From: Diplocarpon mali
Lineage: Eukaryota > Ascomycota > Leotiomycetes > Helotiales > Drepanopezizaceae
Assembly: GCA_024741835.1 (NCBI GenBank)
Contig: JAENRP010000039.1
Location: forward strand, 122,950 to 186,949
Direction: 5' to 3'
DNA: 64,000 nt
Shown piece by piece: positions 36,254-47,893 of this stretch. A program made the position numbers and the translations under genes. Below the pieces are notes generated by a model that made no database searches, was not told the DNA's origin, and was given only the letters and a program-made list of their open reading frames with translations. The first letter of the stretch is position 1; every line of letters begins with the position of its first letter.

Positions 36254-37482
36254 ATGCAGGATCTCATTCTCAAGCCCGTCCGTGCTGCGACGTCGAAACC
36301 TGCGCGCCAAAGCTACCTCAACACGGTGCTGTTTATGATTACTTCTTCAATCCTACTCGGCCTCGCAGTCCTCGCATATATTCTCTTCTACTACAGCTAT
36401 GTGCCTCAAATAGGGTTTGAGCGCGTCATCCACCTACAATATGGGTGAAAGCTATTCACGCGCTCGTAAATGGCTTGCTAACGAATCTCAGCGACGGCCC
36501 TCATCCGTATGGGATTACTTCCCTCGATACCTCCCTCATATCCCAGCAACCATATGACGTCTCTCTAACCCTCCATCTCCCACGCTCTCCGCCGAATTTC
36601 CGCCAAGGGAACTTCATGCTTTCCCTCTCCCTCCTCTCTGCATCCTATACACCCCTACCCTTCACAGCCGATGCCTCCTCCGCAACCTCAGTCGCAGGGC
36701 ACACCCTCGCCCTCTCCAAAGACGATGTCTTATTCTCCTCCCGTCGCCCCGCCATATTGACCTACACCTCGCGCCTTGTCTCGCTCTCAGAGCGGCTCTT
36801 CGCTCTCCCTCTCTACATCTTTGGCCTGAAAGACGAGTCTGAGGTCCTACACATTCCCATGGCGGAATCCGCTACTTTCCCTCGAGGAAGAAAGAATATA
36901 CCCGCGTTTGCGATGCTGGAGCTCCAAGCGGGGCAGGAGGTCCAGGTGTATGGAGCGAAGGTCGTATTCACGGCAAGGTTCGTGGGCTTGAGGTGGATCA
37001 TGTATAATCATCGCATTATATCATTCCTCCTCTTCACGGGGGCATTTTGGATATCCGAAGTCCTGTTTACGATTGTGGGGTGGCTGGCTGCAAGGGCCAT
37101 CTTTGGAAGGAAGGCTGAAGGGGAGATTGCGGGCGAGAAGACGGATGCTGACGCGACTGCGGGAATGAAGAATGAGGACGAGGAAAGCGATGAGCCGGAT
37201 CTTTCTGATACTCCCAGGACGTTTCCAACGTATGGACGGCAGCCACCTCTGAGGTTTGTGCCAAAGATCAAGGATGAGCCACTAATCAAGGACGAGGATA
37301 GCGAGGAGTATGTCGCTTCCGAGGGTAGGGGCTTGGTGGAAGCAGATGATGAGGACGAAGAAGGGGGAGAGGTTGCTGATTATCGCAGGGGGCTGACGGA
37401 TTCTGGGATCGGGACGAGTTTTAGTGAGGCTGGCGAAAGAGCTGGGGTCAAGAGGAGGAGGTCGAGGGGTGGGAAGAAATGA
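36254..37482 (+). CDS. Seipin
   Basis: Two exons (36254-36444, 36492-37482; 47-nt intron, donor GGGTGAAA, acceptor CTCAG) give 393 residues. Transmembrane helix 1 is at about residues 24-47. The lumenal domain follows (FERVIHLQYGDGPHPYG, then SLISQQPYDVSLTLHLPRSP, GNFMLSLSL, AILTYTSRLV), matching the seipin core. Transmembrane helix 2 is at about 238-265 (RIISFLLFTGAFWISEVLFT). The cytosolic tail is long and acidic and ends in a basic KRRRSRGGKK patch. Seipin oligomers mark ER sites of lipid droplet formation and mature new droplets (family knowledge). The acidic tail is longer than in yeast Sei1, which stops soon after the second membrane helix. Confidence 0.93.
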
Positions 37483-40400
37483 AATGTGAGGTGGCAGAAC
37501 AAGGTTTGATATGATGCCTGGGGTAATCCTTTTTTTTTTGTTCGAAAATCATTTTCAGGAGTTTATGTCGCTACGTTCGTGCGGTTTTAAAGGGTACGAG
37601 TGTCCCTGCGCGTGAGCTTTCGAGCGCCATTTAAACGGTTGATCTAACAAGGATCAACGATCGTATATACCGTGGACCTGCCGAGAGGTCTCGATCTCAG
37701 TGTGCCATGATATGTCATGACAAGCCATCTCTGATGAGTCACGGAGAGGTCGAAGAAAGCAGCGACGGAGTCACGATATATCCCAGCGCTCCCGCCGTCT
37801 CTCCTATCTAAGAGAGAGTTATGTCGAGCAACGATGTGCCTGAACCGACGGCAAGATGAACAGCAACAACGACTGCCGAGATGGACTGTTCCCATCAGAT
37901 CAAGGCCAAGCAGTCAACATGCATCTTCCTCTCTCGCCCCCCGGGTCCTTGCGCATACCTCCTGGTCGGGTGCCGTCTGCGGCCATTCTCTCGCTACTCT
38001 CCACCCAGAAAGCTGGCTTCGCAACCCGCTGCTCTGCTGCAGCTCCGAGCACCTCACCAGTCTCCCCTGTAAGCTCCCCAGACTAAAGCATGCTCACATC
38101 GTTCGTCATCACAAAGCAGGAAGTCAAGAAGAAGAGGTGGATTAATAGGTCTTGTCCGGAATACTCGGTTCTCACTCGGATGTCGGCCACGCTGTTTTAC
38201 TCGTCCGCACGTCGTACATGGTGAGATATGCCTCCCGCGCGTTTCCTACCAATATGCCATTCAACACATATATCCTTGCACAGCTATAGAGTAAGCTATA
38301 AAGTATGAGAAGATCAGACCTGGGCCGGTGGATTACTGTAAGAATGGCCGAGTTCACTTCCCGACCAGCAACTCGCCACCAGGGGTGCGCACTCGGGTGG
38401 TTCAACACGGCGCCAGCCGCAGAATTCGGTATAAGCGGGCCGAAGATATCCAACCCCCTGCTATCGATCGAACATGTCAATCTTTGACTCGAAAAGTCAA
38501 CAAGCATCCGGCTCAGCCGGGTATCCACTCGCTTTCGAGCCCTCGATTGCAATCGTCTACCATGCCCCTATAGACTGTACCACGATACGCATAAACGGCA
38601 CATCTGCGCCCTCTAATAATCTCCGGCTACATTCGTCTCCAACATCAGTCAACACTCCTGCTGTATCCTCGCCGCGTATCGCCGCGGCACAAGTCATGAT
38701 TTGGCTGTTTCCAGGAAACCGAGCGCGTTCGCTACATCCCACTCGCCAAGCCTAGGATAAGCATATTCGCGCTGAATGTGGCGAAGAACGCAAAATGAAT
38801 TTGTGGCTCCTCAATTTCGTCAGCATCGAATTCGACTCTCATTTGTGAGCGTTCGATAGCAGATCATAATTTTCCCGGCCAGGTAGCTCTCTTCACCTAG
38901 CGCTGACTTCGACTGCTCCGCCGGTTTGCGACGCGGATGGCGGCGGATGGATGGTGAAGAGGTCAATCTGGGAGTCTGGGATTACTAGGACCGATGGTAG
39001 GACCAGGTGATTTGTGATCGGGCGGATTACGATAGCAAGCCACACGAGCTGATTCAATGCAAGACCGCTGACATCAAACGAGATGCTTTTTGAACCATTC
39101 TCTGGATTCGAAAATTGATGCTATGTATTCTGGGGCATTTACATGGCGAGGGAACCGAATTCCGAAACTTTAGGGGTCGAGGACAGTTCAAAAGGAGAAC
39201 ACCAACCATGGCGAACTGAATCATGCGCGTAAGGAGAGACACGCATACGCAAGTGAGGATTAATTCGCAGCCGCCAATCCAGGTCACACGGTTTGTAATG
39301 CCTGTTGCAGTGTCAGAGACTTTCATGATATCCAGGCCCCACGTGTTTGGGATAATCAAGAAGAGCGCCATATCGCAGATTTGAAATCTCGATACTTCTG
39401 ATTAGGTTGTACAGAGTCTCCTCACACGAAAAGAAGCAGCTTCAAGTGAGCACTTGCATGCTGTCATCTCCCGAAACCAGGTTGTCATCTTGCACGCTTC
39501 CTGTGTAGGTGCCGAGCGTAAGGAGAAAGTGAGCAGAAGCAATCCGAGACCGTGACTTTACCAGGCCGGCTTGGAGCGGCAGAACCCATGAGTTCTGCTT
39601 CCCTTCTTAGATCAGGATCTCGAGAGCTTGCGTCGACCTGAACATGTTACAACGAGTTGCGACGAGCAGGCTGGCCCGCAGATGACAGTGTAGCTTTCGA
39701 AAGCATCGCCGTCGTGTCCCTTGGCCCCGCGCAAAGAATAGTGTGTGTACGCACCGCGAGAGAGTGAAGCGGCGTCGTTTCGCTGGTAGCCGGAACGACA
39801 TCACAGTGTAGCCACCCTTGCCGAGCGACTCGAGGGAGAATCCCGTCTGCTACTCGCTTACATCTTTCAGCCTCGTCTCGTGCAGATCGAGCAGATCCTC
39901 GGCTCGGCTGCAGACGAGGACCTGCTTCTACAGTGCCATGACATGGCGCTTCCGTGCGAGCGATGACGATGAATTTGGCGCAAGCGCTTGCGGGCGGGCG
40001 TGGCTGTACCTACTGTAGTGTGTCGCCGGGTGGAGGCTAGGCTCCTCTGGCCGTGCTATCTCAAGCATTCCACGCAGAGCGGAGACGCCTGCTGGGACAC
40101 GAGTTTGTCCGTCCCATCGTATATGTCGATGGAGACGAGGAGGGGGATCCGCAGTAAAGTAGGTAATGGCGAGGCGGCGTGGGGCAGCAGGGTGTCAAGT
40201 ATTTGACTCTTTGCAGCCGGTCTTACACGTGTGGGGAAGGGTTCGTAGCCTTGTCGGTACAAAGATGGTCGAGGCTTTACGCTTTGTGCTTTGTGACCAG
40301 AGAGCCGGATGGTGACGCGGTGGATGGCCGACCCTTGGCTCGCAGACGTAGGCAAGGTAGCTGGCTGTCTTAGGTAATCAGTAAGGAGCAGCACGACACA

Positions 40401-42359
40401 GTACAGGAAGTACTGCGTACCCGGTACGGTCCAGTACGGTATTCCTCTACCCCGGCCCTTGATACCGGCGATGGCCATGGGTATACCCAGATTCACGGCC
40501 CTTGTTCTTGTCTGTCTTCTGTTTGTTTTCAATGTTCCTCCGCTTCCCCTTCTCCGGCCCCCTTCTTCGAACGAAGGAATGTCTCGGCGGCGCTCTGGTG
40601 TGTTGGGTTGGACCTCGAGGCTTTCGATAATCAATGTAAGGTGATTCCTGTTTGGACGATCCTGGTCCATGTCGCAGCAGCTCCGTACGTTGGTATTCGA
40701 TTGGCTGTGGTGACTCGACGCGTGCACAGGCGGAGAGTGGAGGATGTGATGTGAGTCATTGTTGAGCCACCGATCGCACCGGCACAGTCTTTATGCAGCC
40801 GGTGCCTGTCCGTGCCATGCCTCCCATGCCTCCCATGCCTCCCATGCCTCACGCCTCCGCAGCATCGCTCTCAGCCTTCTCCTTGATGCGATGTTCGAGC
40901 TGCTCGGTCGCATCTTGGTGTCGCGAGGCGCGTCAACGTGAGAGGCCAAGCTTGATGAGCTTGCGTGGGTGGTGGGGATTGCTGTTTTAATAATAGCTGA
41001 TGGATTGCATGGAATGGTAGAATGACAGGAGAAGGGAATGAGAAGGACTAGGGGAATGGGTAGGTGATCTGGCCCTGAAGACGATGACCGCTGGTCTCCT
41101 AGTTCGCGCAGTCCTAGAATTGGGTCCGGCGGACTGGCTGGCGGGCTTTCGGTCCGGCCTTGGATCTCCTCTCGGTGGAAAATGGTGGTGGTGGTGGTAG
41201 TGAAAATGGTGGTGGCGGGCCCTTCGAGAAACCTTCCCACAGGCCTGAGGGAGGTCTGGGTAACGTGGTCGTGAATCAGCGATGTGCTGTGCTCGTCGCC
41301 GTCGCGATTGCAGTCGCGAGGCTGCCATGGCGGGGTGGAGGAGGCAGAGAAGAAGAGGGAGAGGGGGAGGGGGATAAAAAGAAGATGAACAAGAATCGAA
41401 GCCAAACACAGAATCACAGGCCCACGATGCTTCGGAGCCCCATTCACCTCTCCTTTCCCCTTTGCCCCTTTGGTCGTCAAGACCCCCCTTTTTTCTTCAC
41501 TTTCTCTACGTAATGGGGCTTTAGCACAGACTTTGGACGCGTCGTGTTATCTTCTAGCCGGTTTCAGACGGCCTGCCCTGAGATCTCGGCCGCTGATTGG
41601 TCGGAGAGTGAAGAGAGGATGCGCCAATTTTCACCCCCTGTCCACACGCTAGCCGCGAAGTCTGAGCGCCTAAGGCAGCATCAGGCAGCTATCAGATTTT
41701 CTGCGGACGTATATAAAGACCAGCTCCTTCCCCTCCGTGTGCTGACCCTTCGCGTGATCGACCCACAAAAAAAAACCCACCACCAGCTAACATCTCCCTT
41801 CAACCACCTGCACCTGGTCTCTGTCTACTTCGGCCTCGCATCCAACAGCGCACCGCTCCTAGTGCCCTACGACCACATTCATTCCTTGATCCAGGGGATT
41901 ACGCGCCACTCTGTACTGTCCGCCAACTCGCATAGGTTGCAGTCGGAGTTGTTGGTGATTTCGATTTCCGGAAATCGCCAGGTTTTGCGCCCGCACGGAC
42001 AGCACCAGGTCAGGCACAATAGCAGCCTCGCCGCTCCCATCAATACCTCTCCTTAATACTGCTGTCGGTATCGACCCGATAGATCCCAACCGATCCTCTT
42101 TATCGAGCAGTGCACTGTAGGGGAGACATTGAATTGTTCTTCTCCCACAAACGGTACGACTTCTCTCCTCGGCAAACAACCATACTCGCTCATATCACTC
42201 ATCCTCGCTGCAACCTTGCATCTGCATTTTCGAGTCGCAATACGCTCTCGAACTTTATCGCAGCCTCGTCCTGCCTGGCGCCCAATCTGACATTTCATTT
42301 TCCAGACCTGCTCACCTTCTCCACTCTCCCAATCACACAAAGAAGTAAAAACCTTCAAG
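37483..42359. other. Large gene-poor region between seipin and TBP
   Basis: 4.9 kb. Several 60-230 codon frames exist on both strands (for example 40056-40727 minus, 40791-41480 minus, 39054-39371 minus) but none shows a recognisable domain, and several arise from repeats or biased composition. A four-copy 9-bp tandem repeat sits at 40816-40851 and GGT-rich runs at about 41180-41220. GTAC-rich sequence is near 40405-40445. C/T-rich sequence near 42200-42355 is likely the TBP leader. Confidence 0.4.
40816..40851. repeat. Minisatellite of CATGCCTCC, four copies
   Basis: Four consecutive 9-bp units; the last ends CTCA instead of CTCC. Confidence 0.85.
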
Positions 42360-43308
42360 ATGGACCAAATCCAAACCCACCCTTCGAACGCCGCCCAGGC
42401 CAAAACCTTTATCGCACCCGGCTCTCTCTCATTTCCAGGTGGGGCTGGTGATCTCACCCCTCCGACGTCAGAGGCCGATAAGCAAAATGTGCAGAGACCG
42501 GGGCAGGTGAACGGTGGTCAACAGCAGAGTGCTCTAGGCCAGAACGGTAATGCGGTCACACCCGCGACGCCTGCTGCGACTCCTGGTGCTGCGACGACCG
42601 GTGTAAGCGGTATTGTACCCACTCTGCAGTATGTATACTCCGCGAGTCTCGTACTCCATGCATGAGGCTTATGTTCCATGAAAGAAACATCGTTGCCACG
42701 GTCAACCTCGATTGCCGATTGGACTTGAAAACGATCGCTCTGCATGCTCGTAACGCGGAGTACAACCCAAAGGTACTTGCTGACTCTAGGCTTGCTATAC
42801 CTCCCCTGTTCTCACTGACCTTCCCAGCGCTTTGCAGCCGTCATCATGCGTATTCGTGAGCCGAAGACTACCGCCTTGATTTTTGCATCTGGTAAGATGG
42901 TCGTCACCGGTGCCAAGTCTGAGGATGATTCCAAGCTCGCATCACGAAAGTATGCTCGTATCATACAGAAGCTCGGTTTTAACGCCAAGTTCACGGACTT
43001 CAAGATTCAGAACATCGTTGGTTCCTGCGATATCAAGTTCCCCATTCGTCTGGAAGGTCTTGCTTCGCGCCATCACAACTTCAGCTCTTACGAGCCCGAG
43101 TTGTTCCCTGGTCTCATCTACCGAATGATCAAGCCGAAGATCGTGCTCTTGATCTTTGTCAGTGGCAAGATTGTTCTCACCGGTGCTAAAGTTCGGGAGG
43201 AGATCTACCAGGCCTTTGAGATGATCTACCCTGTGCTGCAAGGTTTGTTTACATCTGTTATCATCTTTCCGGACATGCTAATACTTCGTAGATTTCAAGA
43301 AAGTCTGA
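42360..43308 (+). CDS. SPT15: TATA-binding protein (TBP)
   Basis: Four exons (42360-42628, 42685-42772, 42828-43242, 43292-43308; introns 56, 55 and 49 nt) give 262 residues. The N-terminus is low complexity (residues 1-80, Gln/Pro/Ala/Gly-rich). The two-repeat TBP core starts at about residue 86: [38 protein letters not shown] and [18 protein letters not shown]. Repeat two is [33 protein letters not shown] and [17 protein letters not shown]. The last exon is only 17 nt and adds DFKKV plus the stop; without it the domain lacks its usual end. TBP nucleates pre-initiation complexes for all three RNA polymerases (family knowledge). The symbol follows the yeast gene. Identity is certain. Confidence 0.97.
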
Positions 43309-44334
43309 CATGGCTTTGTTACGATCTGCATCAGCGGTCTGATCACTCGATCCTCTTTTCCCGCGATGTATCAACAACTCTCACAACCTCACCTGTACAA
43401 TTATTGTCGTCACGATATCACGAATATTTCTCAAAAGCAGACGCTCTGGCCGACGAATACCTTTCTCACTGTGTCTCAACGACATACACAGTCTTGCAGT
43501 AGTCGCTCACAGCTTTCGCACCTTGTCATCGCATTGCACCGGCGTCTTAAGGGTCAAGGCGAAGAGGTTCTCTTTTTGATTTAGCATGCTCCTTTTCCCG
43601 CATATCTGCTTTTGCGCGTACAGAACACATAGATTGCATACCCAGACGCGATGGCATGTGCGCAGGTCGAATACGCCGTCTTAATCACTTGCGATCGCAT
43701 GATTTCTGCTAGGCTTATAGGTCAAAACATTCTTCAGTCTTCTCGTCTTTACTCGGCGAATACAGGTGGGATCTCCTAGGCAGTGAAGAACCAGACCCAT
43801 GATTTCTGACTGACTCTCATATCCTGGGGCAGACTCTCAATTCTCTCAATCTCGTTCTCATTAGTCTTCCATGGATAAGCCTTCTCAAAGGTCAGGTCTG
43901 CGAACATTAGCTTACCTGATGAGTGAGGGCTGTCAATGGATAACAGACTATTGATAGATAGAATAATTCGCACGATAGATGATACTTCCGTTTACCTTTT
44001 CATTGTGACTCTCATGTGAAACGATCATTCCTAGCACCCCTCGCCTTCTGTCACTTTCCTTACCCTCGATCTATGTTTTGCCCGAGATGGGACTTTGCTG
44101 CGGCTGTGCTCGCAAGGCCTTTGTTGTAGGTATCACGAGACCCTTTGCCTTGAACCAGATCATTCACACGTCTGAATCAAGACCACTGAGTTTCGCATGC
44201 AATTCATACTCCTCAAGGGTGACAAACTATATCACCAAGACATGCTCTCATACATCTCGCATCAAGTATATCTATATATACTGTACAATACGTACGGTAT
44301 AATATGTGGTATCAAGAGTTGCTTTTCCTTCTTC
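43309..44334. other. Intergenic between convergent genes
   Basis: 1.0 kb holding the 3' UTRs of TBP and the SR140-like gene. No supported coding frame; AT-rich near 44260-44300. Confidence 0.4.
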
Positions 44335-46773
44335 CTACGCCTCGTCATCTGAGTCGGCAAACATATCCACGGCTCTGGGCCTTGCTCTCTTCAGCGGTCC
44401 CGGCTTCTCGTGCTCGGCTGGCGGATCGGGAAGAGTTGCGCGTGGCGATGTAGGGAGAGGAACGGGGGATTCTTCCTCCATGGGCTTGCCGTCCTCGTCT
44501 TCGACCATCGGCTCACCGTCGACATCGTCGTCTTCAACCATCGGCTCGCCGTCGACATCATCGTCTTCATCCATCGGCTCACCGTCTACGTCCTCCTCAT
44601 CATCGCCCTTACTATCGGGCTGCGGGGATGCTGAGGCAGAGGTAGACGCAGCAGCAACCTCAACAGCCTTCCAACGCTTCTTGCTCCTTTCCCCTTGCTC
44701 TTCCTCCTCCTTCCTCTTGGCCGCCTTCTCCTCTTGGGCCGTAGCAGGCGGGTTGTTGAAAACACGCGCGAAACCCTCCTGGCTCTCGACAGGAAAAACA
44801 CACCAGCCCTCCCACAGCCCAAGCACCATCCCCACGCTGCGCTTCCACTTCTCAGCTTTGAGTTTGCCCCAGTTCATCTTCCGCTCCATCCGGCCCAAAA
44901 ACTCGAAAGTGTGCTGCGATTTGAGCGCGACTTCAAAGAGAGAGCGGTATCGCCAGGCGTGCCGCACGCCGGATGTTGATGAGGAGGAGAGGATGTCTGA
45001 GATGAGGTAGAGGCCGATTAGGGACGCGGCGCTGGTGTCTGAGTCGTCTTCTGGGCCTGGGCCTGGGACAGGGCTATCGATAGAGGATCTACCCTTGGAA
45101 TCTTCAACCGGGAGGGAGGCCCGAGACGGATTGGCAGAGGTGTAAGCGAATGGTTTCGAGATGTTGGATAGAACCATGTACACGATTTCGTCGGCACCCC
45201 GGCCGGCGTGCGATATGGCGAAGGCAGTCACGCGCGCGACGTCGCCTTTGCGGAGTTTTCCTGTGCTGGTGGGCAGACGGGCGAGCAAATGGGTGAATTT
45301 TGCTTTTTCAAGCGGATTGAGGTACGCTTTGCCGTCGTCGACTAGGGAACTCGGGTCTGACGCTGCGCCTCCTCCATGATGCTGTCGGCGGGCGGCTCCT
45401 TCTTCTCCGGAATCATCTTCGTCTGAGGAGTGGTACTCGGAGTCCGAGATGAACTCAGAGAGCTGGGTGGTGAATTCGTAGGCGAGTGGTTTGTCTGGGG
45501 ATTTCCAAGCTGAGGAGCCCTCAAAGAGTGGCAAGTACTTTCCCTGGCCGCGTTTGGTCGTCGACCCGGTGAGGACTTCCCACAGACGCCAGCGGTACCA
45601 TATGCCGCCTACGCTACGGGGGTCCCAGATCCAGGCCCATTTCTCCTCACGCTGGACACTGGGCCTGCTCATGAGCAAGGCTTCGAATTCCGGACCGTGG
45701 GTAAGCAGGTTCTCGATCACTTTGTGAATGAGCTTCAGTTCTTTGATATCCCGGGGTGCTTGAACTGGGACGTGAAGAAGGGGTCCGCTGCGGGGGAGCT
45801 GATTGGGGCCAGCTGGGGCGTAGGATGTTGGAGGTGCAAAGCCGCGTTGATGGGGCGGTGGAGCGTGGCCTCTACCTGCTGCGGCTACATCCACTACCTT
45901 TGCGCCAAACGGCTGTGAGGTAACGGCACTTCCCAGGGCAGGGGCTGAAGGAGTACTCGATATAGCTGCTGAAGAGAGATGCCGATGGAGGTTCAGGTAG
46001 TATCCGTAGCCCAGATATCTGTTCTGCAGTCCATTGACAGCCGTATCGATATCGTTCGCACCCATATCCTTTGCCAGCGTGACAATAGCCGAGATGCTCT
46101 TCCTCTCCGTGGAACCGAGTGGCCCAGAAGCCGGTAGTATCCGAACAGCTTCAACCTTCAAGTTAGCTGGCAAAAGCGCCTTGATCACAGCAGGACTTGT
46201 CCCCGGCGGCAGCGAAGCCAACCTCAGCGTCGGCTTCGGAACAGCCCTGTCCTCCTCCCTCTCAGTATCCCTTCCTCCCTCATAGTCATCATCCATATTG
46301 AAAGCCCTCTTCGGCGCGCGTTCCTCGTACTCATGATCGTCAAAAGCCAGCGTCCCCCTCCCACTTCCCTGTTGAAACCCCTCATAACTCCTCTTGTTCT
46401 TCGCTAGACTTGGGGGCGGTCCCAAACTGCCCACTCCACTCGGAGGTCTGCCTCCTTTTCCTAGGTCCCTCTCTCCAAAACCCCTGCCTGCAGTACCGCT
46501 CGGCGCAAAGTGTCTCTTGGGCGCACCACCGCTGAGCCCCCCAAACCGCGGCGCGTCATCGAGTCCATAACCTCCAGATGCACTGGCAGAAGGCTCGTCC
46601 TCGTCGTCGAAGCTCTTGACGAAGTCCTCGTACACGGCTTTCGTTTCGGCTTCTTCGCGGAGGCGCTTGGCTTCCTGCTCTGCTTTTTGGCGCTCAAAGA
46701 GGGACTTTTTGGTCGGGGCTTGCAGCTTGTTTTCTGCGTGGGGGAACTCGGCGACTTTCTTGTTGGATGCCAT
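44335..46773 (-). CDS. SR140/U2SURP-like U2 snRNP-associated splicing factor
   Basis: A single-exon frame of 812 residues. Order of features: a charged N-terminal coiled coil (FERQKAEQEAKRLREEAETK); a Gly-rich linker; an RRM at about 179-268 (TLRLASLPPG, GLQNRYLGYGYYLNLHR); a SURP module at about 345-398 (LKLIHKVIENLLTHGPEFEA, WAWIW, YRWRLW); a CID/RPR domain at about 485-665 (KFTHLLARLPTS, LIGLYLISDILSSS, LGLWEGW); and an acidic tail with an 11-residue repeat (DVDGEPMVEDD). RRM plus SURP plus CID in this order is the SR140 layout. SR140 associates with U2 snRNP near the branch site (family knowledge). It uses one exon, unlike most neighbours. Confidence 0.88.
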   Translation of the reverse strand: MASNKKVAEFPHAENKLQAPTKKSLFERQKAEQEAKRLREEAETKAVYEDFVKSFDDEDEPSASASGGYGLDDAPRFGGLSGGAPKRHFAPSGTAGRGFGERDLGKGGRPPSGVGSLGPPPSLAKNKRSYEGFQQGSGRGTLAFDDHEYEERAPKRAFNMDDDYEGGRDTEREEDRAVPKPTLRLASLPPGTSPAVIKALLPANLKVEAVRILPASGPLGSTERKSISAIVTLAKDMGANDIDTAVNGLQNRYLGYGYYLNLHRHLSSAAISSTPSAPALGSAVTSQPFGAKVVDVAAAGRGHAPPPHQRGFAPPTSYAPAGPNQLPRSGPLLHVPVQAPRDIKELKLIHKVIENLLTHGPEFEALLMSRPSVQREEKWAWIWDPRSVGGIWYRWRLWEVLTGSTTKRGQGKYLPLFEGSSAWKSPDKPLAYEFTTQLSEFISDSEYHSSDEDDSGEEGAARRQHHGGGAASDPSSLVDDGKAYLNPLEKAKFTHLLARLPTSTGKLRKGDVARVTAFAISHAGRGADEIVYMVLSNISKPFAYTSANPSRASLPVEDSKGRSSIDSPVPGPGPEDDSDTSAASLIGLYLISDILSSSSTSGVRHAWRYRSLFEVALKSQHTFEFLGRMERKMNWGKLKAEKWKRSVGMVLGLWEGWCVFPVESQEGFARVFNNPPATAQEEKAAKRKEEEEQGERSKKRWKAVEVAAASTSASASPQPDSKGDDEEDVDGEPMDEDDDVDGEPMVEDDDVDGEPMVEDEDGKPMEEESPVPLPTSPRATLPDPPAEHEKPGPLKRARPRAVDMFADSDDEA
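44506..44596. repeat. 33-bp coding tandem repeat (acidic tail of SR140-like protein)
   Basis: Units at 44506-44538 and 44539-44571 plus a partial third at 44572-44596, each starting CATCGGCTC on the plus strand. They encode the 11-residue acidic repeat. Confidence 0.8.
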
Positions 46774-47893
46774 GGCGCATGGAGGTTATCGGTGCAGAGG
46801 TTATCTGCGGGTGTTGTGGAAGCAGCAGAGGCAGGTTGAGTGAGGTTGATAAAAGCTGTGGGGGTTGGTCGGCTACAACTCCGCCCTACATTGTACTAGC
46901 GCAAGACATTTCTCAGTTCGAAGCTCGGAAAGTTCGCGCTCGCCGTCTACTGGAGGCGTGAGGATGCTTGATCTCGTAGAGCGCATGTGTCTAAAGCGGC
47001 TTGTGCTTACAGTTATCAGGTCCAGGTATTTCGTCAAAAAGACACTTCTCACTCTGTCGTCAGTGTAGTACCCTGTAGTATCTGATTTACACTCTGGTCA
47101 ACCAGGCTAGCAATCTCAAATTCGGACATGGTGTGCTTTTTTTTCACGCTATCCGATTCCTTCATTTACCCATCTGTCGCTACTCCAACTTTCAAGAAGA
47201 TAATGAATGGGCTGCTCCCCAAGCTATCCGCGAAGTGTAGTAGCCGGTCTGTACGGTTCGATATAGGTCCTTGGATGTGTGAAAAAGCTCTTGAACTTTT
47301 TAGCTATCGATCCCCTTGGTCTTTTCTCCTCTCCCAGCATCGCGACTCGGCTTGCTAGCCATCATTATTAGGATTTTTTTCCCTCTTACCGAAAGCCTAG
47401 GTTTGTTACACTGGTTGGTCCAATCAGCGCGACATCTTCTCACGTAACGTATTCAATCGTTTATGCCCAATGCGCTGCTCACTTGACCACTGAAGACTCT
47501 TGTGATAATGTTGTCAGCCTCATTTGTATGTCCGGCCACAGGGTTTTGTTTCTCGGTCACTCGGAGTGAAGTCGACGCAACCCTACATTTCGCACAATAA
47601 TCCGACTCCTGACACACCCGACTCTCATAGGAGAGTTATGTATTCTACCCCACCTTTACCTATATAATTTTTGAAATTAATGGTAAGAATTCTGCAATTT
47701 ACATCAAGCTCACTTACTTCCTTTATCTGCAGATGTTGAGTCATATCCGCAAGTCCGTCTCTTCCTGTTCCTACTCCAGATATCCCCCCACTCTCTCTGT
47801 GTAGAAACTCCGCCCCGTTCCTCATAGTCCAGTCGAAGCACAGATCACATCTCTTCCCCTGCTATGAGACAAATTTGAGAAGGTAAACAGAAA
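46774..47893. other. Intergenic divergent promoter
   Basis: 1.1 kb between the SR140-like gene and the flavin oxidase. No coding signal; contains several T-rich runs. Confidence 0.4.

Noticed and set aside
39054..39371. Hydrophobic 105-codon minus frame that could be a membrane-protein fragment
   Set aside because: One short hydrophobic segment only; no neighbouring exons with matching membrane helices could be joined.
40791..41480. 229-codon minus frame ending in WEAWEAWEAW
   Set aside because: The C-terminal repeat is just the CATGCCTCC minisatellite and the rest is compositional; another frame over the same bases is equally open.
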